From assembly GCF_001280435.1 (NCBI RefSeq), contig NZ_LBIP01000013.1, positions 868,001 through 932,000 of the forward strand: a stretch of 64,000 nt of DNA, in the 5' to 3' direction. This document shows, in pieces, positions 54,540 through 63,112 of the stretch. Position numbers and translations under genes: made by a program. The notes below the pieces were generated by a model. That model was not told the DNA's origin, searched no databases, and saw only the letters and a program-made list of their open reading frames with translations. Position 1 is the stretch's first letter, and each line of letters starts with the position of its first letter. The stretch comes from Mangrovimonas xylaniphaga (GTDB lineage Bacteria > Bacteroidota > Bacteroidia > Flavobacteriales > Flavobacteriaceae).

Positions 54540-56648
54540 TTATCGCACTCCGTGCATTAGTTTTTTAAGAACTGGATTCAAAGCGAATACCAACGCCCCT
54601 GCAACCATTGGCACAATTGTAAATATCAAAAAGAACGTAGACAAGCTATATGCCTCAGTAATATTCTCAATTTGGCCACCTAGAACTGCCGCCAACTTGT
54701 TACCGATAGCAATAGCCAAATACCACATACCAAACATTAAGGCAATCATTCTTGCCGGCACCAATTTACTAACATAAGACAACCCTACTGGAGACAAGCA
54801 AAGTTCCCCCAAGGTATGGAATAGATAAGCCAAGATCAACCAAATCATACTTACTTTCATAGTACCTTCAACACCACTAGACCCCCAAGCCAAAAGTCCA
54901 AATCCTACACCCATGATTATTAAACCAAGTGCATATTTTGCAGCCGCCGAAGGGTTATATTTACTCTCCCACCATTTTGAAAAGAATGAAGCAAACACAA
55001 TAATGAAGAATGAATTAAGAATACTAAACCAAGAAACAGTAATCTCTACCTCGCTTTCTTTAATTTGCGCCACTTTAGCTTTAACCACTGAAGACTCTCT
55101 GTTCATTGCTTCAGCTTGAAGCCTAACAGACTCCAATCGCTCTTCGTCTAAATACCCAAAAGCAGTTCCTTCATTGTTCTTGCTTATCATATGTATTTCA
55201 TCTCCCAACATAAAATCAATTGGCTCAGCGATAGAAACGGTACGCTCAACAACCTTATCAGTATCTAAGACCTTTGTTCCTTCTCCAATAGCAATATATT
55301 CAAATTGCAATTCGCCCTTTTCATCTTTAGATTGATTTCCATTCTCATCTAAAACAGGACGTTCAATCGCCGCATATTTCACATCATAAGCTGTGGTGTT
55401 AAAATCTCTGTTCAACATCCAACCTACAATACCCCACATGAAGACAAAACATATCACCAATACAATATTGGAACCCGGAATTTTATGAAATGTCTTTTTC
55501 CAAAGTAAAACCAATACCCAAGAAATAATCAATAAAGGAACTACTGTAAGCAAGGTATTGATAATATTAAACGTTGTAGCAGCTCCACCACTTAACATTC
55601 TATCTACATTGTCTCTTGCAAAAATTACCAATGAAGAAGCTCCCTGCTCAAAAGACAACCAGAAAAATACCGTAAAGAAGGCGAAAATGATAAAGGCCAA
55701 CATACGATCCCTAACTACTGGTGTATATCTCATAATACGACCAATAACCAACACCAAGAACAACGCCAAAGCAAATAAAATTGCAGTATACTGTCCTTCC
55801 AAGTTACCTATTCTGAATGCCGAGAACATATCTATTCCTGCAATTTTGGACATTGGATCGTTAATGGCATAACCTAGTCCAATAACTGTACATACTACAA
55901 TCAATATTTTATCCAAAAGCGTAAATGGATTTTCTTTACCAACATTAGCTTCCTCTCCTAGTTCCTTTGCGGGATCATTAATATTTTCAACAAGCTTATC
56001 CTTTTTTGAAGGTTTCGCTCCAATTGCTCCAAAGAGTTTCCCAGACAAACCGAATTGTAAAGTACCCAATAACATGAATACTCCCGCCAATCCAAACCCA
56101 TAAGACCATCCTATTTTTTCAGCTAGATAACCACAAAGCATCATTCCAAAAAAGGCACCAGCATTCACTCCCATGTAGAAGATTGTGTAGGCACCATCCT
56201 TTTTCTCAGGATTATCTTTGTACATTCCTGAAATAATGGAAGTAATATTCGGTTTAAAAAATCCAGTCCCTATTACCAATAAGGCAAGTCCTAAATAGAG
56301 AGAGAACTCAGTCTCCAAAGCCATGGAAGCATGACCAAGGGTCATAATAAGGGCTCCAATAATTACCGCCCCACGATACCCTGTAATCTTATCGGCAACA
56401 ATTCCTCCAAGAATTGGAGTGATATAAAGTAACATTGCATAAGTTCCAAAAAGAGCCCCCGCATTTTCAACTGACCACTCCCAACCTGGATTGTAACCTA
56501 TCAATGCCATAGTCAAGAAATTCACCAAAAGCACACGCATTCCATAGAAGGAAAAACGTTCCCACATTTCAGTAAAAAACAGTACAAACAATCCTGCTGG
56601 GTGCCCTAGCACCTTATCCTTAAAAAGGTTTTCAATATCCGTATTCAT
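54540..56648 (-). CDS. POT family proton-dependent peptide transporter (long form)
   Basis: This 702-residue MFS transporter imports di- and tripeptides with protons. The POT signature is TEMWERFSFYGMR, with the proton-coupling ExxER (Glu27, Glu30, Arg31). The PTR2 motif FYMGVNAGAFFG and the late GELCLSPVGLSYVSKLVPAR are also present. Between helices there is a soluble insertion of about 100 residues (near 405-510, with Glu/Asp/Lys and VLDENGNQSKDEKGEL), absent from the 510-residue paralogue next door. The insertion is seen in other Bacteroidota and its role is unknown. It lies 40 bp behind that paralogue. Confidence 0.92.
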   Translation of the reverse strand: MNTDIENLFKDKVLGHPAGLFVLFFTEMWERFSFYGMRVLLVNFLTMALIGYNPGWEWSVENAGALFGTYAMLLYITPILGGIVADKITGYRGAVIIGALIMTLGHASMALETEFSLYLGLALLVIGTGFFKPNITSIISGMYKDNPEKKDGAYTIFYMGVNAGAFFGMMLCGYLAEKIGWSYGFGLAGVFMLLGTLQFGLSGKLFGAIGAKPSKKDKLVENINDPAKELGEEANVGKENPFTLLDKILIVVCTVIGLGYAINDPMSKIAGIDMFSAFRIGNLEGQYTAILFALALFLVLVIGRIMRYTPVVRDRMLAFIIFAFFTVFFWLSFEQGASSLVIFARDNVDRMLSGGAATTFNIINTLLTVVPLLIISWVLVLLWKKTFHKIPGSNIVLVICFVFMWGIVGWMLNRDFNTTAYDVKYAAIERPVLDENGNQSKDEKGELQFEYIAIGEGTKVLDTDKVVERTVSIAEPIDFMLGDEIHMISKNNEGTAFGYLDEERLESVRLQAEAMNRESSVVKAKVAQIKESEVEITVSWFSILNSFFIIVFASFFSKWWESKYNPSAAAKYALGLIIMGVGFGLLAWGSSGVEGTMKVSMIWLILAYLFHTLGELCLSPVGLSYVSKLVPARMIALMFGMWYLAIAIGNKLAAVLGGQIENITEAYSLSTFFLIFTIVPMVAGALVFALNPVLKKLMHGVR

Positions 56649-56688
56649 ATGTAAATTTAGCTTAGTATAGTTCGGTATCGCAAGAAGA

Positions 56689-58221
56689 CTAGGCTTCGTC
56701 GCTGTGCATCATTCTTTCATTATCTTCCGCTCCGTGCGTTAAGCGTTTTAACGGTTTTAAGATGAGGATAAACAAAGTTCCAACTATGATGGTAAATATT
56801 AAAATCCCTAAAAACACCGTGTATTCTCCAAAATCACTAGCAGATTCTCCAACAATTCCAGCTACTTTACTACCTAATCCAGTGGCTGCAAAATAAACCC
56901 CCATCATTAAAGACGCATATTTTATTGGCGTTAATTTTGTTATGAAAGACAATGCTACCGGAGATAAACATAACTCTCCAATGGTATGGAACAAATAAGC
57001 CATTACCAACCAAAGCATACTTGAACTTCCTGATTTTTCAAATTGCATAGCTGCAAATACCATAAATAAGAATCCAAATCCCATAATGATAATCCCCAAT
57101 GCCATTTTAAAAAGTGAAGAAGCTTCTTTTCCTTTCAATTTACGTTTCGCCCATATAGAAGCTACAATAGTTGCAAAAATGATAATAAATCCAGCATTTA
57201 AACTTTGGAACATGATTGTTGGAATTTCCAAACCAAACAACATGCGGTCAGTCTTAGTATCAGTATATAAGTTCATCAAACCTCCTGCTTGTTCAAAGGC
57301 TCCCCAAAACACGATTACCATGATAAAAGAAAGCAACAATACCAAGAAACGGTCTTTAAAAACTTGAGAATCCAAATCTTTATAAATCATCATCAACAAA
57401 GCTGTGATAGCCGTAAGGAATACAAACAATAATCCATATCCCCAACCTAAGGCATACCATCCATAAAGAGAAACCAATAACAAAACCAAGGTAATCACCA
57501 ATTGCTTAGGCGAACTTCCCAATTTCCCGTACAATTCACCATAAGAAACTTCGTCATCTCCTCCTGTACTTGGCTCATGGTTTCCTACTTGAGATAGGTA
57601 CTTTTGCCCATATAAATAATTCAACAATCCTAATAACATTACTATTCCGGCCAATCCGAAACCTGCATGCCATCCATAGAATTTCACAACAATTCCCACA
57701 ATAAGGGTTGCCAATAAAGACCCTAAGTTAATTCCGATATAGAAAATACTGAATCCTTTATCTCTACGGATATCCCCTTCTTTATAAAGTCCTCCAACCA
57801 TTGTGGATATATTCGGTTTTAACAAACCAACCCCGAGAATCACCAAGCCGAGACCTGTGTAAAAGGCCCAAGTATCGGTAAGAACCAAAACGCCATGTCC
57901 TAGACACAGAATAATCGCTCCCCATAAAACGGCTTTCTTTTGACCTATCAATTTATCGGCAATCATCCCTCCTGGAATCGACATGACATATACCAACATA
58001 GTGTACCAACCATACAAAGCCAAAGCCTCTTGACTAGTCCAACCTAAACCGGCACCTCTTGGATCATCTCCCATAGTGGAAGCAGTCATGTACAATACCA
58101 ATATGGCTCTCATCCCATAATATGAAAAACGTTCCCACATTTCTGTAAGGAACAATATGTAAAGGCCTATTGGCTGTCCAAAAAGTTCTTTTTGGTGCGG
58201 TTTTAAAGTTGTGCTCGACAT
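56689..58221 (-). CDS. POT family proton-dependent peptide transporter (short form)
   Basis: This 510-residue transporter has about 14 helices and the full POT set: TEMWERFSYYGMRAI with ExxER at 27-31, FYIGINLGSLLATL and GELCLSPVALSFITKLTP. It is of the length of bacterial DtpA/PepT proteins. It is the first gene of a two-gene unit with the longer paralogue at 54540. The leader upstream can fold into alternative hairpins (58276-58312), which may regulate it. Confidence 0.92.
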   Translation of the reverse strand: MSSTTLKPHQKELFGQPIGLYILFLTEMWERFSYYGMRAILVLYMTASTMGDDPRGAGLGWTSQEALALYGWYTMLVYVMSIPGGMIADKLIGQKKAVLWGAIILCLGHGVLVLTDTWAFYTGLGLVILGVGLLKPNISTMVGGLYKEGDIRRDKGFSIFYIGINLGSLLATLIVGIVVKFYGWHAGFGLAGIVMLLGLLNYLYGQKYLSQVGNHEPSTGGDDEVSYGELYGKLGSSPKQLVITLVLLLVSLYGWYALGWGYGLLFVFLTAITALLMMIYKDLDSQVFKDRFLVLLLSFIMVIVFWGAFEQAGGLMNLYTDTKTDRMLFGLEIPTIMFQSLNAGFIIIFATIVASIWAKRKLKGKEASSLFKMALGIIIMGFGFLFMVFAAMQFEKSGSSSMLWLVMAYLFHTIGELCLSPVALSFITKLTPIKYASLMMGVYFAATGLGSKVAGIVGESASDFGEYTVFLGILIFTIIVGTLFILILKPLKRLTHGAEDNERMMHSDEA

Positions 58222-58275
58222 AATTTTAGTATTAATTAGAAACTATTAGTTAATTCTTTGATTTTAAACAAGAAA

Positions 58276-58312
58276 CAACACCTCCATTAGGGAGTTAGGT
58301 GTTGACCCCTAA
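58276..58312 (-). promoter_or_regulatory. Possible attenuator leader of the peptide transporter genes
   Basis: On the minus strand TTAGGG (58312-58307 complement) can pair with CCCTAA (58292-58287). CAACACCT (58304-58297) can pair with AGGTGTTG (58283-58276). The two pairings interleave and exclude each other, and the second is followed by a loose T-rich stretch. The hairpin ends 55 bp before the ATG at 58221. No effector-binding fold is recognised. Confidence 0.35.
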
Positions 58313-58422
58313 ATTTTTGACAAAATATTGCCAAGTTTACTAAAAATAAAGCAAAAAGCCATCAGTATTAACAGATAAATCAGTATTGCGGTCCGTTGAC
58401 TGAATATTAACGCTTATAATAG

Positions 58423-58430
58423 TATCTTTG
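58423..58430 (+). promoter_or_regulatory. -7 element (TATCTTTG) of the HMG-CoA reductase gene
   Basis: TATCTTTG is an exact TAnnTTTG match, with TTG at 58396-58398, 24 bp upstream, as a somewhat distant -33. Transcription near 58437 excludes the GTG at 58432 and supports the ATG at 58450. Confidence 0.6.
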
Positions 58431-58449
58431 CGTGTTAAAACATGACCTG

Positions 58450-59766
58450 ATGAGTAAAACGATTTCCGGTTTTTCTAAACTGTCCAAATCCAAAAAAATC
58501 GATTGGCTAGTAGAAACCTACTTTTCAAATAAAGAAGCTGCCAAAACAGTTTTAAAGCAATATTGGAACTCGAATGACAAGCTACAACAACTGCATGACG
58601 AGTTTATTGAAAATACCATTTCCAACTATTACCTTCCTTTGGGTGTGGCCCCTAATTTTATCATCAATGAGAAAACCTATACCATCCCAATGGCTATTGA
58701 AGAGAGCTCTGTGGTGGCAGCAGCAAGTAAAGCGGCTAAGTTTTGGGCAACCCGTGGAGGTTTTAAAACCGAAGTTATTTCTACTACAAAAATAGGTCAG
58801 GTACATTTCAATTTTTCTGGTGAATTAGACACGCTTCAAAAGTATTTTGAATGGGTGAAACCAAAACTTATAGAAACCACAAAACCTATTACCAAAAACA
58901 TGGAAACCCGTGGTGGAGGTATTCTTGATATTGAGTTACGAGACAAAAGTGATACTTTGGAAGGTTATTTTCAATTGCATGCCACTTTTGAAACCTTGGA
59001 CGCCATGGGCGCCAATTTCATCAATTCCTGCTTGGAGCAATTTGCCAAGACCTTTGTTTCGGAGATTGCCGATTACGAGGTTATTGCCAATACCGATTTG
59101 GACATCCAAATAATCATGAGCATTCTTTCCAATTATGTTCCAGATTGTTTGGTAAGAGCGGAAGTAAGCTGCAAAGTAGAAGACCTTCAGGAAGATCCTT
59201 CTATCCCCGCCGATGAGTTCGCCAAAAAATTCATTCAAGCCGTGAAGATAGCCGAAATCGAGCCATTTAGAGCCGTCACCCATAATAAGGGTATCATGAA
59301 CGGTATCGATGCAGTGGTATTGGCAACAGGGAACGATTTTAGGGCTGTTGAAGCTTGTGTCCATGCCTATGCTTCAAGAAACGGACAATATGGAAGCCTC
59401 ACCCATGCTAGTATTGAAAACGGCATCTTTAAATTTTGGATAGAAATCCCATTGGCACTAGGTACTGTTGGTGGCCTGACAAGTTTACACCCATTGGTAA
59501 AATTGGCTTTGGAGATGCTACACAAACCGTCGGCTAAAGAGCTGATGCAAATTGTAGCTGTGGCTGGTTTGGCACAGAACTTTGCAGCATTACGATCACT
59601 AACCACAACCGGTATTCAAGAAGGTCACATGAAAATGCACTTGATGAATATTTTAAATCAGTTTGAGGCAAGCAATGAAGAAAAAGCGCACTTGGTAGAA
59701 CATTTTAAAACCAACGTGGTTACCCATAGTGCTGTAGTAGAAGCCTTAAATAATTTGAGACAATAA
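58450..59766 (+). CDS. Hydroxymethylglutaryl-CoA reductase, class II
   Basis: This 438-residue enzyme interconverts HMG-CoA and mevalonate. Class II signatures are LPLGVAPNFIINEKTYTIPMA, EESSVVAAASKAAKF (catalytic Glu), THNKGIMNGIDAVVLATGNDFRAVEA (catalytic Lys and Asp) and a C-terminal GHMKMH carrying the His. Although related enzymes are labelled degradative, Bacteroidota with this gene and a GHMP kinase beside it probably use it for isoprenoid synthesis through mevalonate. The stop is 2 bp before the kinase start. Confidence 0.92.
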   Translation: MSKTISGFSKLSKSKKIDWLVETYFSNKEAAKTVLKQYWNSNDKLQQLHDEFIENTISNYYLPLGVAPNFIINEKTYTIPMAIEESSVVAAASKAAKFWATRGGFKTEVISTTKIGQVHFNFSGELDTLQKYFEWVKPKLIETTKPITKNMETRGGGILDIELRDKSDTLEGYFQLHATFETLDAMGANFINSCLEQFAKTFVSEIADYEVIANTDLDIQIIMSILSNYVPDCLVRAEVSCKVEDLQEDPSIPADEFAKKFIQAVKIAEIEPFRAVTHNKGIMNGIDAVVLATGNDFRAVEACVHAYASRNGQYGSLTHASIENGIFKFWIEIPLALGTVGGLTSLHPLVKLALEMLHKPSAKELMQIVAVAGLAQNFAALRSLTTTGIQEGHMKMHLMNILNQFEASNEEKAHLVEHFKTNVVTHSAVVEALNNLRQ

Positions 59767-59768
59767 AC

Positions 59769-60698
59769 GTGGATTCGCTCAAGTATTACAGTCACGGCAA
59801 ATTATTGCTAACAGGAGAATATGTGATTTTAGATGGCGCATTGTCTTTGGCCATTCCAACTAAGTTTGGACAAGGTTTAATTGTAAAACCCATTGAAGAG
59901 CCAATCCTTCATTGGAAAAGCTTAGACCATGAAGGTAGGCTATGGTTTGGAGGCAAATTCAAAATTGAGAACAATCAAATAACATCTATTCAACATACCA
60001 ATCAAAGTGTTAATGAGCGCTTAATACAGATTTTAGATTCTGCTAAAAAATTAAACCCAGAGTTCCTCAATACCTCAAATGGTTTTGAAGTAACCACCAC
60101 TTTGGAATTCCCAAACAATTGGGGACTTGGCACCTCTTCTACCTTAATTAACAATATTTCAAACTGGGCAAAAGTAGATCCTTACGCCCTCTTAGAAGCA
60201 ACTTTTGGAGGTAGTGGTTACGACATCGCCTGTGCTAGTCATGACACCGCTATTTTATATCAATTATCAGAAAACAATCCTAAGGAAAGAAAGATTACCC
60301 CGGTAACTTTTAATCCTGCATTTAGCTCGCATTTATACTTTGTTCACTTGAACCAAAAACAAGACAGCAGAGAAGGTATTGCGCATTACAAAGCAAACAG
60401 AGGAGGGAATTCTTCGGCCATTTCTGAGATTAGCGATATTACTAAAGGATTTTTAGAATGTAATAATTTATTTGATTTAGAAACACTTATCGAGACTCAT
60501 GAAAGTATTATCTCCAAGCTTACCAAACAACCAACAGTAAAAAACCGTTTATTTCACAATTTTAACGGGGCTGTTAAGAGCTTGGGAGCATGGGGAGGGG
60601 ATTTCGTCATGCTTACTTCAGAAGAGGATCCAAGACCTTATTTAAGCTCTAATGGCTTTACAACCGTCTTGCCTTTTTCCGAAATGATACTCAGGTAA
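59769..60698 (+). CDS. GYDIA-type GHMP kinase (mevalonate pathway candidate)
   Basis: This 309-residue GHMP-fold kinase starts at a GTG right behind the HMG-CoA reductase. It has the N-terminal SHGKLLLTGEYVILDGALSLA, the ATP loop WGLGTSSTLINN and the motif FGGSGYDIACASHD that names the subgroup. Family kinases phosphorylate mevalonate, phosphomevalonate, galactose or homoserine; the operon partner favours mevalonate or phosphomevalonate. The exact step is not shown by sequence. A bidirectional terminator follows. Confidence 0.88.
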   Translation: MDSLKYYSHGKLLLTGEYVILDGALSLAIPTKFGQGLIVKPIEEPILHWKSLDHEGRLWFGGKFKIENNQITSIQHTNQSVNERLIQILDSAKKLNPEFLNTSNGFEVTTTLEFPNNWGLGTSSTLINNISNWAKVDPYALLEATFGGSGYDIACASHDTAILYQLSENNPKERKITPVTFNPAFSSHLYFVHLNQKQDSREGIAHYKANRGGNSSAISEISDITKGFLECNNLFDLETLIETHESIISKLTKQPTVKNRLFHNFNGAVKSLGAWGGDFVMLTSEEDPRPYLSSNGFTTVLPFSEMILR

Positions 60699-60714
60699 AA
60701 AAACTTTATAAAAC

Positions 60715-60748
60715 AAAAAAGCTCCACTTTTCAGTGGAGCTTTTTTTT
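60715..60748. terminator. Bidirectional terminator between the GHMP kinase and PpiD-like genes
   Basis: GCTCCACT and AGTGGAGC form a perfect 8-bp stem around a 4-nt loop. It is flanked by six A on the left and eight T on the right, so it works for both converging transcripts. Confidence 0.92.
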
Positions 60749-60769
60749 ATACCTAAGAGACTATTTCAA

Positions 60770-62920
60770 TTAATAGAAATTAGCTCTGTTATCTTCGATG
60801 TCTGCAGCATCTTTAAGCGCATTGTAGGCTTTAGCTTGAACTGCATTCACTCTTGTAGTTGTCAATCTGTTTGCAATTGGCTGGTAGTTATCCAAACCTG
60901 CAGCTGGAGTTACCTTAGTAACTTCAACCATATACACACCTTTGTTACCGTCGATCAATTTAGAAGTTTCTCCTTCTTTCAATCCAAAGGCTACACCAAT
61001 TACTTTTGGCTCCAAACCAGCACCAGACAAGGTTGGGTTTTTCATATTTACCGCAGAAGCTGTACGCGTATTTACACTTTGCTCCTTCGCTACATCGGCA
61101 ACAGTAGATGCAGAAATCTTCTCACGGATCATCTTCGCTTTTTTCTCATTTCTGATTTCAGCAATTGCAGTAGCAGAAGCATTCTCAGGAGACATTAAAC
61201 CTTCTGGAGTTACTTTTACCAATTCTACAACAGCATAACCTCCACCAGGAATAGAGAAACGTTTGTAATCTCCAACTTTAGTTTCAGCATCAAATGCCCA
61301 ACGCACCATTGATCTTTGGCTTCCCAAACCTGGGATATTTTCATCCAATACTTTTAAGCTAACTGGCTTTACAGTATAGTTATTTTCTTTTGCTACCGCT
61401 TGGAAATCTCCTTTTTGGATAGCTACTTCAAATTTAGAAGCAGAGTTGAATACGTCATCAATAGTTTCTTCTGAAGGCTCGATTTTTTGAGCAATAGTAG
61501 CCACCTTAACCGCTCTAGATTTGTTCTTTTGATCTAAGATCTCGATGATGTGGTATCCAAAAGACGTTTTTACCACGTCGATGTCACCAATATTGTTCTC
61601 GAAAGAATATGCTTTGAATTCTGGAGCAAAAGATTGGTTGTAACCAAACTCGATAACTCCTTCTTTTTCGTTACTTACTTTATCTGAAGACAATTCCAAC
61701 AAATCAACAAATTTGCTTTGCTTAGTCTTGATCAAGTTCAAGATGCTGTCAGCAGTAGCCTCAGCTTCTTCTTCTGTATCTGTGATAGAAGGATCCACTC
61801 TTGTAGCTCCAATAAAAGGTACCAAGATGTGTCTAACTTTTACTGAGTCTGGCATTTGCTTTTCAGCAACTACTTTGCTCAACTTGAAGAATCCGTTGTC
61901 TTTGTATGGACCGTAAAAACTTCCAACAGGCAAGTTATAGATACTATCTGCAGCTACCGTTGGCAACGCCGATTTAAACACAAAGTTGTCGTTGTATTTG
62001 ATATCAGAATTTGCGTTTACAAAATCCTCAATATTTTTAGTGTTCTTGAATCCGTATACAGTTTCATTGGCTTTAGTTACTTTGTTGAATTCCTCGTGGT
62101 CATCCAACAACTTCACCAAATTAGCTTTGATAGCTTCCTCGTCTTGTACGGAAGCTACTTCTTCAAACTCTACAAAGGCAATATCTCTGCTCTCTTCAAC
62201 TTCGTACTTACCTTTGTTCTCGCTGATGTATTTAGAAATATCAGCTTTGGTTACTTCCACCAAACTATCAGAGATAGTAGTATAAGGAATGCTAACGTAT
62301 TTTAAATCTACAGTTTCATTTTCCAACAAATAATCCGTTTCAGCTTCAGCTAAAGTACTTGCCACACCAGCTTTGATCATGTTGAAATATACTTGCTCCT
62401 TGGCACGCTCTGCAATAGCAGCTTCGTTGTTTACCCACTCGTTATAGTTAATTTGGAAGTTTCCAAGAGGAGCACGGTTAGGAGTATTATTTTGAATAGC
62501 CTTTAAGTTTGCAATGAATTCGTTCAACTTGTTTTCGTCAAACATCCCAGCCTCATTGCTGAATTCTGGATAAGACGAAAAGTTTTGCTTCAACAAATCT
62601 CTCATTTGGTCCTTCTCAACAGACAATCCCAACTCTTCAAACTGTCCTTCCAACACAGCTTTTCTCACTTCCTGCTCATACACTCTGTTCATAGTTTGTG
62701 TAGATGAAGCACCTGGACCTTGCATTCTTTGTGCATTTTCCACTTTTTGCATGAACTCTACCCTATCGATATCGGTTCCGTTTACGGTTGCTACCACATC
62801 TTGGGCACTAGCCGCGGATCCATTTCTAAAAAGATCTGATAAAACGAAGGAAAATAATGCTAATGCAATGATTAGAATTAAAAAGAGTGAACGTTGTCTA
62901 ATTTTACTTAAAACTGCCAT
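60770..62920 (-). CDS. PpiD-like periplasmic peptidyl-prolyl isomerase/chaperone
   Basis: This 716-residue protein is anchored by one N-terminal helix (about 11-30, RSLFLILIIALALFSFVLSDLF) with a SurA-like N-terminal chaperone domain behind it. A parvulin (rotamase) domain spans about 340-460 and starts VKVRHILVPF. A second, degenerate rotamase-like part follows to the C-terminus. PpiD works at the Sec exit on newly exported proteins. It is longer than E. coli PpiD (623). It is a single-gene unit ending at a shared terminator. Confidence 0.9.
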   Translation of the reverse strand: MAVLSKIRQRSLFLILIIALALFSFVLSDLFRNGSAASAQDVVATVNGTDIDRVEFMQKVENAQRMQGPGASSTQTMNRVYEQEVRKAVLEGQFEELGLSVEKDQMRDLLKQNFSSYPEFSNEAGMFDENKLNEFIANLKAIQNNTPNRAPLGNFQINYNEWVNNEAAIAERAKEQVYFNMIKAGVASTLAEAETDYLLENETVDLKYVSIPYTTISDSLVEVTKADISKYISENKGKYEVEESRDIAFVEFEEVASVQDEEAIKANLVKLLDDHEEFNKVTKANETVYGFKNTKNIEDFVNANSDIKYNDNFVFKSALPTVAADSIYNLPVGSFYGPYKDNGFFKLSKVVAEKQMPDSVKVRHILVPFIGATRVDPSITDTEEEAEATADSILNLIKTKQSKFVDLLELSSDKVSNEKEGVIEFGYNQSFAPEFKAYSFENNIGDIDVVKTSFGYHIIEILDQKNKSRAVKVATIAQKIEPSEETIDDVFNSASKFEVAIQKGDFQAVAKENNYTVKPVSLKVLDENIPGLGSQRSMVRWAFDAETKVGDYKRFSIPGGGYAVVELVKVTPEGLMSPENASATAIAEIRNEKKAKMIREKISASTVADVAKEQSVNTRTASAVNMKNPTLSGAGLEPKVIGVAFGLKEGETSKLIDGNKGVYMVEVTKVTPAAGLDNYQPIANRLTTTRVNAVQAKAYNALKDAADIEDNRANFY

Positions 62921-63112
62921 TTTATTGTATACGTTAAAAAATATAAGTTCGCGAAAATAACGTTTTATATGAAATAATAAAAGATATATTAGGTTTTATT
63001 GTAGATTTTAAATATGGAGGCAATACCCAATAAAACCTACCGAAAAGCAGAAGATAAAACCTTACAGACAGGCTTTTATTTGAAGTAAAAAGAAATAGTA
63101 GATTTTTAGAAA

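Noticed and set aside
61856-62305. 149-codon plus-strand frame opposite the PpiD-like gene
   Set aside because: Antisense shadow of a conserved gene, without motif or start signal.
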